64,000 bases of DNA from Symbiodinium kawagutii (GCA_009767595.1 VSDK01007123.1:190748-254747); one strand, 5' to 3'; counted from the first letter of the stretch, positions 11,751-23,725 are shown. The notes: generated by a model from the sequence alone, not told the origin. Made by a program: numbers and translations.

Positions 11751-13082
11751 CCAGTTGTACAGGAGATTTTGAGCCATACCCAAGTGCTTTTGTACCCGGT
11801 TGTTGGGGAACCATGGTTACATCATTGAGCCACCACAGGCTGGTTAATACATGGCGGTGGGAAGCATGGCATCTGTTGAGATATACATCTACCGAGGCCA
11901 TGTCATCAAAAGGCATCGCCATCGCAAGCCAGACAGGTCGCTTCAGATCGCGAGCCTTGGAATTCAAGGATGGAGCATTTCTCACTCGCCAGCCTTGGTG
12001 GGTGTGTTGCCAAGAGGCCTGCAGTAGTTGAAACAGGGCCTGCTGTTAAATGTGTCCAGCTACGTGCGCAAACAGAATCATCAATTTTCAAATTTCAAAA
12101 AACAAACCTTGCGCATTCGCCCAGTATATCCCTGAATACAGCAAGTTCAGGGCTATATGCACCACTGCTATTGCTCACGGACCTATGTTGTTTGGTACTT
12201 TGGTACACCTAGCATCTCCTTGCATCTTGATTGTTTCTGGAGCTTTGAAAATCAGAAAGTCTTAAGAATCAACAGAACCAAAGAAAGCTCATACTCATGA
12301 GTAAAGACCTTTTGCAACCCCGGCCAAAACGACAGGTTCACAATAGTTCAGCCAACTCCAAACCAACTCCTCATCTGAACGATACTTGATCCGAAACCAA
12401 TCTGTGATTACATAGTCGGCCCAGGATCCGTCGTAGAGGCCACATAGTAGTAGTCTCCGAACATTCAGCCAAATCCATTGAAATTGCTAATGATCATAGC
12501 TTAGCACCTGGCATATATCCAAATATGCACGGGTCTGAGTTGCAATGCGGGTAATTGTCCAGGTTGTCATATTCAACAGAAAACCAAAGAATAAGCACCT
12601 TTGATTGGCACAAACATGGTTCTGTGTTGGTTTGACTGCGACTAATTCCTATTGCAGTCCCACAGAGACCCCACATGGTCATCATAGCGCGCAAGGTTCA
12701 CAAGAGTAAGGGATGAACATGTATGCTAAGAGCGTGCCTTGCTCCCACAAACCTCTTTTGGGTTTGAAAGTCTCAAGGATTAGAGCTTGTCATTTTGCAG
12801 AACTTCAAAAACAATCGGCCTGTGAGGGAATTCGAGCATCTGAAAGGGTTGACTTGGGTTCCAGGTTTGAGGATGCTGCCGCTGATGATGAAGATATTTG
12901 ACAATGGTAATGAGGAATGATGATGCTCACCATGTTTCCAATTTCGCAACACCCGCTGGAACTTCAGTTCTGAAAAGAGACATGACATCTTAGAAGTCCT
13001 CACAAATACCCCTGTCGATACATGTTGCGTTCCAAGAGTCAGGCACAATGCACAAAGCATGTAACTTGCCAGCAGGTGAAAT
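11751..13082. other. unresolved stretch, possible unplaced exons
   Basis: The segment 11750-12000 is open on both strands (minus reading contains LAMAMPFDDMASVDVYLN, plus reading contains SSKGIAIASQTGRFRSR) but neither has a clear splice pair. The remainder to 13.08 kb shows nothing I can support. Confidence 0.3.
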
Positions 13083-13176
13083 GGCGGTTTCCCACAATAG
13101 GGGACCCCAAAAAATGGTTGGCTTGTTAATGATTCCTCTGGGATGATTTGATGGTACCCCTACTTTGAGAAACTAC
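13083..13176. repeat. family A element
   Basis: GGCGGTTTCCCACAATAGGG ... GGTACCCCTACTTTGAGAAAC. Followed within 20 bp by a family C and then a family B element. Confidence 0.65.
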
Positions 13177-13193
13177 CCAATACCCAAATCCAT

Positions 13194-13258
13194 AACTGGT
13201 TGGTGGTCTCAACCCCTATCAAAAAAACAAATGGTCAATCAAACCACCAACCAAATAA
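13194..13258. repeat. family C element
   Basis: CTGGTTGGTGGTCTCAACCC, a short A-rich spacer, then GGTCAATCAAACCACCAACC. Second element of a three-element cluster. Confidence 0.6.
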
Positions 13259-13322
13259 CTTACTCCAACAATAAAGCTGCTTATCATCCCTATCATCAGC
13301 CATCATTAATGCTAATAACCCA

Positions 13323-13407
13323 TATGAGTACGGGTCAAAACCCTGTACCCCTGGTTCCCATCATTAATCATTGTTTTCCCATCATTAATCATGTTGACCC
13401 ATACCCA
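13323..13407. repeat. family B element
   Basis: Contains GGGTCAAAACCCTGTACCCC, the ATTGTTTTCCC interior, and the end GTTGACCCATACCCATG. Third element of the cluster and immediately beside the exon island at 13.5 kb. Confidence 0.65.
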
Positions 13408-13470
13408 TGTAAAAAACCCTTCCACCATGATCGCAGGGCGTGGCCCTTGCACAACGGTCGCCGCTCACAC

Positions 13471-13611
13471 CTCGACCGCGCGGGCGGCGTGCTGGGCTCC
13501 TGGCGCCCTTCGCATCGCACCAAGTAGCGCTTGAGACCCAGCTCCGAGGGAGGGACCTGGCGACGCGCCGCGGACTGCGGACGCCTTGGACATCGCTTGG
13601 GATTTTTGTAT
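13471..13611 (-). CDS. internal exon candidate, Ala/Gly/Ser-rich
   Basis: Minus-strand exon of exactly 47 codons, phase 0 at both ends, between a strong acceptor (CCTCCCGTTGCAG) and a GTCGAG/GTGTGAG donor. The product contains SKASAVRGASPGPSLGAG and ends APGAQHAARAVE: low-complexity and probably disordered. All minus frames and one plus frame are open through the island, so the call rests on the splice sites. Confidence 0.4.
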
Positions 13612-13649
13612 CTGCAACGGGAGGCTGCCAATCAATGGTGAATGACTGT

Positions 13650-13815
13650 TGATAATTGAGAGTAATTGTTGAGAATTGATCATTGATGATTGACTGAAAT
13701 GAGAATTGATTGACTTGAGAATTGACTATTGACTGACATGAGAACTGATTAAACTGAGAATTGATTATTGACTGAAATTGGAAATTGATTGAATTGATAG
13801 TTGATTGGCAATTTC
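13650..13815. repeat. degenerate tandem repeat of GAGAATTGATTGACTGAAAT type
   Basis: About seven imperfect units built on GAATTGATTGACTG. They lie directly beside the exon island, on the side expected for the start of a plus-strand intron or the end of a minus-strand intron. Confidence 0.65.
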
Positions 13816-14514
13816 CCATCTCCATCTTGGTTATTATCTGATGATTGATGATTGGCAAATCCAGCTGTTGATAGACCACCCGCCATGTTACCAAAGGTGG
13901 TGATTTACCAAGAAACATCGGGGGCAAGGGCAGCTCCATGCGCTAAGGTCCATTGCTATGGTTGTACCATTTCATGGTTCCTGGGAACGGTAAGCAATCA
14001 ACCATCAATGGCTCACGGTTTCTTCGAATCATCCACAAGGGGCCACCAAGTACTGGTAGATCCAGCAGCTGTACACCACCGCAAGTGTGACCATAGGTGG
14101 TGACCTTACCATAGGGTTTTTCTCAACAATCTCAACAGCTGGATCTCCAATTAATCATGCATCAGGATGGAAAAAAAGGAGTCAACAGGTCAAAATGTTG
14201 AAATGCAGTCTTACAGGGCAAACAACTGTTTGTCAGGAAGAAGCTGCGGTGCCATCATGAACGTATAATTGGCCAATAATTACTCAATTTCATTCCTGTA
14301 TCAAAAATCATGTGACGTAACATACATCGAAAACCATGCTGGATAAATATCATTTGTATTCATTTGTGATGTACGGGCCAGCACTAAACAGGACCAGCTT
14401 GACATGCGACTTTCAAAGGACGAGGATGGGAGCTCTCACTAGCAACCTGGTTGGTTGCCATGGCAACATGGTCCCTAGCTGCTACTCCAGGTGCTACCCT
14501 TATTATCCGTATTG

Positions 14515-14640
14515 CCATGACCAGAATACGGGGCACCCTGTCAGCGGCACCTCTTCGCCATTGGCTCGGAAGAAGGGGCCTGTCACCAAGTTTTGAAAAG
14601 CTGTCGCAGCTGAGTAGACGAGCATCACGGATTGGGGCCT
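14515..14640. other. exon-like island, frame and strand undecided
   Basis: The minus strand can encode TAFQNLVTGPFFRANGEEV and the plus strand MTRIRGTLSAAPLRHWLGRR. Both look protein-like and neither has decisive splice sites. Confidence 0.3.
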
Positions 14641-14879
14641 TGTAGGGTATTGAAGGAGGACTCTCGTAGATGTTGTAATGTACATGAAACCAGATTGATG
14701 CCATTGGATTGCGATAACATGGTGAGTTGTCTTGAATCCATGAGTGTGTTGGAGTGGCATGAAACGGCTATCAGCAAATTTCCAGACTGATATATGTACA
14801 CACATGTCTCTGCAAATAGATGAATCATGCAATGACACAACTATACATATTATGCACTAAAGGTCACATATATTTACAT

Positions 14880-15012
14880 ATCAATAACATATATATATAT
14901 TTAAACATATCTGTATAACTAAAAATAAATATATACATATATATATATATTAAATAAATTATATATATATCATATATTATATATATGTATATATATATAT
15001 ATATATATCTAT
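14880..15012. repeat. A+T microsatellite tract
   Basis: Dense TATATATA runs broken by short CATATA and AAATAAATTA pieces. It ends about 30 bp from the next coding-like island. Confidence 0.8.
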
Positions 15013-15029
15013 ATTGTAGCATGTGCATC

Positions 15030-15183
15030 CATAGATATATCTGCAGTCCATAACCATGCGCCCTCCACCGGCAATCCCTCCACCTGGAGCCGCACTGGAC
15101 CTTGGCGCCCGGCACATCGACAGCTCGGTCGTGCTCCCGAGGCTCGAAGCAGTTGAGAGATCCAAAAGTTGGCTTATGGGTAA
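15030..15183. other. exon-like G+C island, probably one exon
   Basis: Plus reading: acceptor ATATCTGCAG, then SITMRPPPAIPPPGAALDLG through LEAVERSKSWLM, and donor ATGG/GTAATA. Minus reading: acceptor CTGCTTCGAG, then LGSTTELSMCRAPRSSAAP, and donor CCAG/GTGGAG. Both are plausible. Neighbouring genes favour minus, but the plus exon has the better sites. Confidence 0.35.
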
Positions 15184-15250
15184 TAATAGGTTTTAATAAT
15201 AGGGGATTAATAATAATATGGGTAATTATAACTAATATGTAATATATTAT

Positions 15251-15410
15251 GGTTATTAACCAGAATATAATGGTAGATATAATGGTTAGTTATACTAATG
15301 GTTATTAACCATAATATAATGGTAGATATAATGGTTAGTTATACTAATGGTTATTAACCATAATATAATGGTAGATATAATGGTTAGTTATACTAATGGT
15401 TATTAACCAT
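15251..15410. repeat. 49-bp tandem repeat, about three units
   Basis: GGTTATTAAC recurs at 15251, 15300, 15349 and 15398, a constant 49-bp spacing. Units are almost identical, which suggests recent duplication. Confidence 0.85.
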
Positions 15411-16805
15411 AATAATACTGTAATAATAATATGGGTAATCATTAGCCACTATAATAGCCTAGCAGTTAATGGCATTGTGAAAAGTTCATGGGTAATAATA
15501 GGGGACGATTCATGACTCAAATAGGTAATGATCCCCTGGCTAGCTGTTTAGTAAGCAGCTAGCGATGGTTAATAATAGGGGATGATAATGAACAATAATG
15601 GTTAAACAACTGCCACATGGTTCTAAGCAGTTGTTGATTAGTTGTTGATCATTAAACTTAGGGAGGCCAGTTCCCCAATGTGTGAACAGGGCGAGATGCA
15701 CACAAGCACAAATGCCTTTTCCTTTTGAGTGTGATATGCAAGTATCCATCAAACAAGTGCTGAGGTAGATGATCTCGAGAGATTTCTTCTAGTAGGTCTT
15801 GACTCCATTGTCTCAAAGTTTGACACAGCTTCAAAGAATCGAGCTATATCATGTGCACGATCTATAAATCCTCACTAATCATCGGAATATGATTCATCAC
15901 CATGAGATATGGACTTTCAGTGGATAGACTTTCATTGGATTTCATCGGCCAGCTGGTGTCAGAATCTGCTCTTCATCCAGTTTCATCACTCCAATCGAAT
16001 CTACCGCTATGTCATCCATGCATGCATGTAAGTATGTGTATCTATGTCAGTTGGAATCTAGATATGTTAGTATCTGCATTTCTATTTGTACTTCCAAGAG
16101 TGCCATGCTTTATTAATATGAAACAATATCTACAGGCAGTGAAGCACGTGGCGGTGCCACGCAGAAAATATCAACCCTTCAGCTGTTGTCCTACTCAGAA
16201 CTAGGGTCTCCGACGCTTGAGCCGCTGCGTTGCTTGAGAGCAGATCGTCGCCGTCATAGGCAGAAGGGTAGCGGATTTCATCCACATCCTGGACATTGCA
16301 TCGGAGCTCAAAAGCTCAAGGAGGTTGCCCACAACTGATCCATCGATGAGTTAACACTGACCAATGGTTAATGATGTTAAAACATGGCTTAGCATTCCAT
16401 TTATCCCTGCTGTGGCATTATAGCGTCATAGGTTGTCTCTTCATGTTTGCCACCTCCAGCGGGACCATCCTCACAAAATCTTTCACAACTTATTTCACCG
16501 TCCAAAAATTCCTGGATGAAGTTGCAAGGTGCTTTCTATCTACGACGATATATGATATATGTATGGTATAAAATGCCCATTGATGGCTCTTCTGGATTGC
16601 AGTCAATTGCCATATCTTTAATTTTTGTTGACTGTGGGTCAGTGATACAAATACCTGCGGGTTTTTATCTACAATAATGTGATGATATAAGATATCCATT
16701 AAACAAACATAACCATTTTAAATAATATAACCATTATATTTTTGTTTTTTTATGATATAGTGGATATCCATTAAACAAACTTTGGTTTTCCATTAAAATG
16801 GGAAC

Positions 16806-16845
16806 CCCCTAGTTAATCAACCAGGGGTTTATTAATCCTGGGTAG
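16806..16845. repeat. family D element fragment
   Basis: TTAATCAACCAGGGGTTTAT followed by ATCCTGGGT is shared almost exactly with 42538-42572. Flanking arms (CCATTAAAATGG here, ATCTTAATGG there) suggest an inverted-repeat element related to family A. Confidence 0.5.
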
Positions 16846-16936
16846 CCATTATCCATTAAACAAACATCAACAAACATGACTTTGGGTCAGTTTGGACCCC
16901 CCCGCAATCCCTGTTCGCAACAGCTCCCCATGGCAC

Positions 16937-17030
16937 CATCCATAGCTCGCTGTCCTTGGACGCGGGCGGTGCGGCCGGGCTCGCAGTCGCTGCGAAGTCA
17001 AGGCCGAGCAGATCGAAGGAGTCATCGTGC
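16937..17030 (-). CDS. internal exon with DDSFDLLGLDF motif
   Basis: Minus-strand exon of 31 codons, entered in phase 2 after GCGCGCCCAG and left in phase 0 at ATG/GTGCCA. The product starts HDDSFDLLGLDFAATASPAA and continues PPASKDSELWM. An acidic DDxFDLLGLD stretch beside Ala/Pro/Ser-rich sequence is typical of disordered tails of endocytic adaptors, where L-[LI]-x-hydrophobic-[DE] is a clathrin box; that link is inference. The donor could instead lie further on (GGGGGG/GTCCAA). Confidence 0.5.
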
Positions 17031-17059
17031 CTGGGCGCGCCATGGAAGCATCAACCATG

Positions 17060-18357
17060 ATTCAAATAGATAGAAATAGTATGAAATAGTTGTTTAATAC
17101 CATGATTAATAGTGGGTAATAGAAATAATAATGGTAATAGTTAATGATTATTTTCATTCCAATAGTTAAAAATAGTTGGTTAACAGTGGTTAATAATGGT
17201 AACAATGGTTGGTTAAACCACTATTGGCCAACTCGGTGAGGTTTCTAAGGCAGTTACTATGGTGGTTGATGGTTGGATGGTAGTTGATGGTTTCAGGTAC
17301 TAAGGTTACTCAGTGGGGTTTCTAAGGTAGACGTTGATTGGTCCCACGGTGGTACTTGATGGCAGTTGATGCTTTCATGGCACCATGGGACCAATGAACC
17401 ACCAGTTTCCAAGGCAGTTGATTGGTCCCATGGTGCTTCACCCTTTGACAGGTACTATGAATTACTGTGATTGGTCTTGTTCAACTTCATAGGTCACTTT
17501 ACTGATCAGAATTCGTTGGGTTATGATATCCTTGTACAAGAGCTGTGTACAAAACACAAGAGTAATCAGCGGGGCTGAGGGTGTACAGGGTGGAAGCCAG
17601 GTACAGCCGAGGTTTTGAAGAAGTTGCTGAGTAGGGGGATCATGCAAGTAGCTGTGCAGGACGTGTTTATTTGGAGTGCTGGGAAACATCTGTTTTGGGG
17701 TTGCAGGGTTTAGGGTGTCAGGTTCTAAATCAGCAGATTTATGCAGATTTGTTTGATAGGAATCATATCAACAACCGTTCAAAGAGATTAGGCACCTGTC
17801 ATAGTAGTTGGTTTCAAGATGTTTCAAGTAACTCAGTAGACACTGGAATGTGAGAACCATGACCATGATTTCTACAATGCAAACACGTGAAATTATGGCT
17901 CAGCTCCACTGGAAGTTCCATCTTGCGATCTCGTGATTTATATACATTCATTGCCAAAGAACCCAACGAAGTGTAACTTGCTACCAATGAACCAATATTG
18001 GAAGTGCATTGATCCCCGACCCAGCTAGTAACAGTTGTCAAATCATCAGCACCATGGATTATCAATTATTATTGACCTACTGTGCTACTAACCACATAGA
18101 AACCCACCATTTGTACACCATCCGAACCCAAGAACTCTCATGGTCGACCGTCGTCATTCGATGTCATTCGAGCTTATTTCAGCCCAGCTGCTCAGGCATT
18201 TGACAAGGCTCCGACCTGTCGGGAGGCCGCGACAGGAAGATCTTCCGATGTGGTGGTAGTGCAATCCATACCGTGGATTTGCGGGAGTTTTGTTATGATG
18301 CGTTGTGCTTTGGCTATCAAATGGTGTTTGACAACGATCGTGAATAACATCAGTATT

Positions 18358-18397
<40 letters not shown>

Positions 18398-19160
18398 CCA
18401 TCATCATCACCATCGTCGTCGTCATAATCATCATCTTCATCATCGTCATCATCATCTTTATCAACAGTGCTGGCTGTCGGATAAAGCCCCTGTTCTTATT
18501 CCTTGCTTTATGCCCACTGCAAACTCACTATTTGCCATAAGCGTGATCATGGTGATGGTCACGATGAACATTGGTGATGATGACTGAGAGATGAAATGGC
18601 AATGACATGCAACTACAATATCTGTTGGTTTCTCAAAATATCTATGTGTCAATCTTTGGAACCTCAAAATCCGACCACACCTATCAACTACTAAGCATCC
18701 TGAACCAACACCAGCCCTGGGAAACCAACAAAACTCATCATTAACCAGCACTAAACAGCCAACCAACCCTTGGAAACCATCAAAGTCCATGATTAGCCAG
18801 CACAAAACGGCCATTTCTTAACAAACAAAAATCGTGCACCTGATCAGTGTACCCCGGTTGCGGCCCTCGGCAGGTGGTACAACCAGTTGCGGCCATAGAT
18901 GTGACTATTTTCCCACTTCACGGGTTCAACCCCCCAATCAATCAAGAAGCACAAATCCCCATTAGTCAACAAGCAGTTTCCCTAAAACAGCAATTATTAA
19001 CCAGAAAAGTGAATAATCAACCATGATTAATCAATATCACATATGGTTCCAGGTGATAATGCATCAATAATAGTGAATCAATAATGATAATACTCTATAA
19101 TCCCATAAACAAGTACTACACAACGAACAAAAACTAATCCTCGGATGATAAACCATCGAG
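17060..19160. other. no gene recognised; AATAGTTAATGG repeats then mixed sequence
   Basis: From 17060 to about 17450 the sequence is rich in TAATAGTGGTTAAT and TTGATGG units. An (ATC)n microsatellite occupies 18355-18420. Nothing else supported. Confidence 0.45.
18355..18420. repeat. (ATC)n microsatellite
   Basis: Twelve or more uninterrupted ATC units grading into ACCATC and GTCGTC variants. A second (ATC)n lies at 57457-57502. Confidence 0.9.
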
Positions 19161-19164
19161 CGCA

Positions 19165-19265
19165 GTTCAACTGCTCTCACCTAAGGAATCCGGCAGCCTG
19201 CCGCCCCGGCCTGCCAACCAGGGTACGCGGCGACCCGGTCCGTCAGTGGTGACCCGGTCATAGCA
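19165..19265. other. exon-like G+C island, probably minus strand
   Basis: A consensus-like donor TTAG/GTGAGAG on the minus strand ends the island. The frame GRRVPWLAGRGGRLPDSL would leave in phase 1. The plus strand is open too (QLLSPKESGSLPPRPANQ). Low complexity; no family. Confidence 0.35.
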
Positions 19266-20146
19266 TCAGGGGGGTCTTGAGCTGAAGCCATGTCGTTGGA
19301 GAGTCAATCTCAGGTTGAAGTTAGCAACTTACGCAGAATCTCAAGAATTTGCAAGCTGGTTGGTGGTTGAACCACCTCTCTGAACAATCCAACCGTCCCA
19401 AATAATTCCAGGAGAAAATCGAACATTTTCAAAACCACAAGCCAGCAAGGTTCCAGATTTGAACTCCAAAGAAACACTCCTGAACGGCCCCAAAAGTAGA
19501 AAATTGTCAGGCTTGCATTCACGATTGCGCAAGTACTTTGGGAACCAAAACCTTTTCATGGCCAGGGTTGAAGGGAACAACAAGCACTGGGACATCGCTC
19601 CTTGCCACCGCTGGCAGCTTCCTTTTTTCCAGCTAGAAAATGCCCAGCACGGTTTGCCGAGGCTTTCCTCCTTTGCACCTAAGAAAGGCTGGCCCTTTGG
19701 AGGTGGTGATGTGATTTACCACACAGCTCTGACTGACTATCAAACTACTAGGAAGAGATATATGGCCGGACAAACACTGGATCGGTGGGATATCTAATAC
19801 CTGTGCTATACTGCTTGATTCCATCATTGATATGAACATAAATGGATAGAGTAGATGCTAGACTTAAATAGGTAAACAGGAACTGGCAAAGAAATTCATA
19901 CACACAAATAGATAGCTAGCTAGATAGATAGAAGAATGAGCAACAACACGTACAAAAAGCATGTGAACACCATTTGTAATTGGTAAATCTAGACATATAC
20001 ATCTATATGTACGATTGTGGGTCAAAATTTGGTACCCCCAAAAAATATTGGTTTACAGTAGAATTCCAATGTATATGGCTATTTTGGAGGTATTCTTTTT
20101 TGACCGGTACCCATCTATACCTACATATATACATACTGTGCATTAC

Positions 20147-20266
20147 ATGGCTGTGGGTCAAAACCTCGTACCCCTGCTTCCCCTATCATTAGCCATTGTT
20201 TTCCCTCGCAGTTTGGTTGGTTATTCTAAGCCATTATTGATGATTAATATTGACCCATAGCCATAT
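20147..20266 (+). repeat. family B element, good copy
   Basis: Starts ATGGCTGTGGGTCAAAACC and ends AATATTGACCCATAGCCAT, a 14-bp terminal inverted repeat. The interior carries GTACCCCTGCTTCCCC and CATTGTTTTCCC, as in other copies. A second right end (TTGACCCAGCTCGCCATAT) follows at about 20350-20368. Confidence 0.75.
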
Positions 20267-20367
20267 AGTTGGTATATATATTCCCTATAATTCTTAGTCA
20301 TCATCCCCCATTATTAACCATTAACCAGCTTTTATTGGTTGGTTAATATTGACCCAGCTCGCCATAT

Positions 20368-20485
20368 GGCAGGAATTGGCAGGACCCTTCTCTTGGCGCC
20401 AATGTGATCTACACCAGGTCTCGGCCACCGTCCAAGTTGGCTCACCAGGACCAGGGAGGACCAGTATCCAGGGCGATTGCAAGCC
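20368..20485. other. exon-like G+C island abutting a family B end
   Basis: The plus reading begins straight after TTGACCCAG, the end of a family B-like element, and gives SPYGRNWQDPSLGANVIYTR. The minus reading gives GEPTWTVAETWCRSHWRQEK. If plus is right, the repeat supplies the splice acceptor. Confidence 0.3.
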
Positions 20486-21556
20486 GGTAGCAAAAATACT
20501 GGCAAACTGAAGGCGAGGTACCAGATTGGTTTATATTTTTTTGGTGGGTACGAGTAGCTTTACTTACAGATTTGTTGGGAGCAAGATATTGCACAGCATG
20601 GATTTATGAACCAGGTCAGTGCTGTTGGGCCGACCTAAGGCGCTGTCCATGAAAGAGCACGCCCACTACTAGAGAAACTGCTGCTGGGATAGCAACGATT
20701 TCGGAAAACAACTTCGATCCCTAGTGTTCGATTTAGTTTTTTTTGGTTTCATCAAGCATCAAGCGCCGGGAATCATGAACAACCAGCCAATTCTATGACC
20801 ACACCCATTCCCTCTGGGTGTCCCTACCCTCGACTTTCCATCTGAGCGAATTCACGAAGCAAGCGAGAGGCTTCGCTTGCACGTGCCTTGAGCTGATGTG
20901 AATCCAGCAAATCTGTTACGAGCAGACAATGAACTGTACGGACATTTATTTTATGCCATCGAGGAGTCAGGTACATCGGCAACCTCAAGCTGAGATCTTT
21001 GGTGCTCACAATCAACAACAGTTTTGGTGATTCGGATGTCACGAACATCTCCGCAAAACGAAGGATTCAGCTGGGTATAGACTGGACATCGATCTTGCAA
21101 GAAACGATGCAGGAGGCTCTAAATTTTGTCTCCAGAACATTGTGCACTGTCTTGCCAGCCAAATGCAAATAACATATTGAAACGTGTGGATCAAACAAAG
21201 TACCACTCGCCGATGGCTGATTGGGAGCCCGGCAGTGAAATGTGCTTTCTCTTGCTCTCGCACAGAGGACTCCTCATCAAGTCAAAAGTGGCCAAGAATC
21301 CTGGCTATCATGATACAGACTGCTTGATAGTGAGATGATTGCACCTACAGATATCCAGCAAGCAGTTCTGCTCACATGATTCCCCAAAAAAATCAAATGA
21401 TCGTTTGCCTCAAGAGACCTTGCTATAACTTCAAGGTGGGGGCCCAACAGTTGTGAGTTGTAATTTGTTCGCCCATACTGATAGAAATTGCCCCACCCTA
21501 TTTCTATGAATCGACTCATAATTGTTTCGGCTGGGCTGTCCCAAAGACTTTTTTTA

Positions 21557-21652
21557 ATAGGGAACCTCCCAAAGTTGGTTTTTTACTACTATAACTATAA
21601 AGGACTTTATTGGATGATTGGTTGGATTCCCAATTCTAAGAAACCACCACAT
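21557..21652. repeat. family A element
   Basis: TAGGGAACCTCCCAAAG ... GGATTCCCAATTCTAAGAAAC then CACCACATG, with the conserved TTACTACTATAA interior. Confidence 0.6.
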
Positions 21653-21828
21653 GATTAGCATTGACTTGTCACAGTATGGTGGTTGCAGTGCCTGTGCAAA
21701 CGCTTCGCTGCACACCTTGACTGCAGCAACTCCGCAGCCCTCCAACCTGCGGAACAGGCAGCTGGTTTTATGATGAGAAGTGTACCCTATGTTTCCCGTG
21801 ACCATTATCGCTCATTATAGATTTGTAT

Positions 21829-21995
21829 ACAGGGTAACCTATAGATTGTTTAAACCTATGGTTGAGTGTGTAATTTAGTAATCAATGCCAAACTGCTTTA
21901 TTTTTTTCCAGATATGTAAACAAAAACATGATAGATCATTCTGCAGGGTAACCTATAGATCACTAAACCGTACACCAAACAGGTAACCCTATGGC
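21829..21995. repeat. pair of GGGTAACCTATAGAT repeats
   Basis: CAGGGTAACCTATAGAT occurs at about 21830 and 21946. The second is followed by an inverted partner (AGGTAACCCTATGG) at about 21980, so this may be a small inverted-repeat element. Confidence 0.45.
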
Positions 21996-22380
21996 CATGT
22001 GGTGTGGTTGTACTGCCATTCCCTAGTATTGTTTCAACCCTATGATCATTGTAGAGGATAACCAACTCCAGTTGTAACAATGGTAAACACCAGCTAGTTA
22101 CCTACAATTTGATGGGAACTGGAAGCATGGGATGTACTTACGCAATGATAGCCATTCTTATGGTAATTGCGATTGCCATTACTGGTATGCTGTCTTTGCC
22201 ATCATGGTTTAGCAGCCAAACAAACATGATAGTAACAACAATCATTCTTGGGGATCTAAATGTATCTAGACCCACAGCATGTTATGCACACACGTTTTTA
22301 TGATTACACAAATTGTATTTGGTGAATGTAATTTATGGTGAACAAGCATGAGGTAACTTTGGGACTGTGAATCAACCATC

Positions 22381-22502
22381 TGGCTGTGGGTCAAAACACC
22401 TAGTTCCCCTGGTTCCCCTATCACTAACCATTGTTTTCCCTATGAAATTGTTGGTGAACTTATCCCCCAGTATTGTTGGTTAATATTGACCCAGCTCGCC
22501 AT
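22381..22502 (+). repeat. family B element
   Basis: Starts TGGCTGTGGGTCAAAACACC and ends TTGACCCAGCTCGCCAT, the same variant right end as at 20350 and 57065. Interior CATTGTTTTCCC conserved. Confidence 0.7.
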
Positions 22503-22539
22503 CTCATTAGTAACCAAACCAACGTCTATATAAACAAAT

Positions 22540-22690
22540 TTAAATAGCCAACGGGCAACCGCAGCCAGACGAGCTGGAACGAAAATAGCGCCAACAGCAA
22601 CGGCAAGTTTTCGATGCCTAGCAACACAGCCAACAGCACCACCACCAACACGGACAGCATGGACATCATCCACCACCAGAAATGGTAACA
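22540..22690. other. exon-like island, strand undecided
   Basis: Plus reading: NRSQTSWNENSANSNGKF through NTDSMDIIHHQKW then TAA, Asn/Ser/Thr-rich. Minus reading: MMSMLSVLVVVLLAVLLG through LLLALFSFQLVWLR, strongly hydrophobic. AAC/ACC-rich sequence gives hydrophobic codons on its complement, so only one can be real. Gene orientation favours minus; I do not decide. Confidence 0.3.
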
Positions 22691-23339
22691 ACGGCAGCAA
22701 ACAAAATCAGTGACAACAAGCTAGCACAACAACACATGCATAAACAAAGCAACAAAAACAACCCGCCGGGTCGGAAACCGTACCCGTGGTCATTGCGATT
22801 TTGCATATGAACGAGTTGTGGCTGACCTGGTAAAAAGCAATTATTTGAGAGGTTTTTTGGAAGGAAACCACAGAAATTGGGCTGTGTTTTGCATTACGAC
22901 ATGGTTTTCATGGGTCAAATCGCACATCAGGACGTCAAAATCACATTAAAAATTTCTGTTTTTTTTCACAAACTGTCGTTTTACCCTAGTTTCGTAGCCA
23001 CGAAGCGGGCCGCTTCGATTATGTCATGTCTTGGCACACATTCTGTTGTTTTTAGTTTTTCGTCAAGTTTCCAGATGAGGACTGGGGACTGCTATACTCA
23101 TCATGTTTATTTCGTATTGGTTTTAACGGGGTGAAAGCGACATCATGATGCCGATATCCATGTACACGTCGTGTGTGTTTCAAAGGTTCTTGGTGTTCTC
23201 GGATCTCTGGCAGCCGCAAAGCGTGCCGGGGATTTTATCGTTTCTCTTCTGCATGCCGGTGTGTTTTGTCTACCTTAGTGGAGCAGCTGTTTCAAGCTGC
23301 GCACACAAACATCCATGAGATTTTCTTCATGGGAGTTCA

Positions 23340-23461
23340 CATGCCCACCCCACCCCAACCCCGTCCCCCCCGTAGCATCAACTTCACGTGGCAAGTGCAA
23401 GCGAACGTTAACATGCCCCACCCCACCCCAACCCCGTCCCCCCCGTAGCATCAACTTCATG
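23340..23461. repeat. about 48-bp direct duplication, C-rich
   Basis: CCACCCCAACCCCGTCCCCC followed by CCGTAGCATCAACTTCA occurs twice, starting at about 23342 and 23415, separated by about 24 bp. Confidence 0.85.
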
Positions 23462-23645
23462 AGAATGAACATGACCCCGGGGCCGAAACACAAGGATGAA
23501 CCTTAAGATGCCCAAAAAAAGCTATTTTGTGGGTACGGTTTTCGACCCGGAGGCAAAAACAAGCAACACGACAGCAACAGCCAAAACAATACAAAGTAGA
23601 GACAAGAACAACCAGCCATCATAAACAACTAAGAACCAAACAACA

Positions 23646-23660
23646 TAACAACAACAACAT

Positions 23661-23725
<65 letters not shown>

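Noticed and set aside
18192..18540. Met/Ile-rich frames on both strands
   Set aside because: Translation of the (ATC)n microsatellite.
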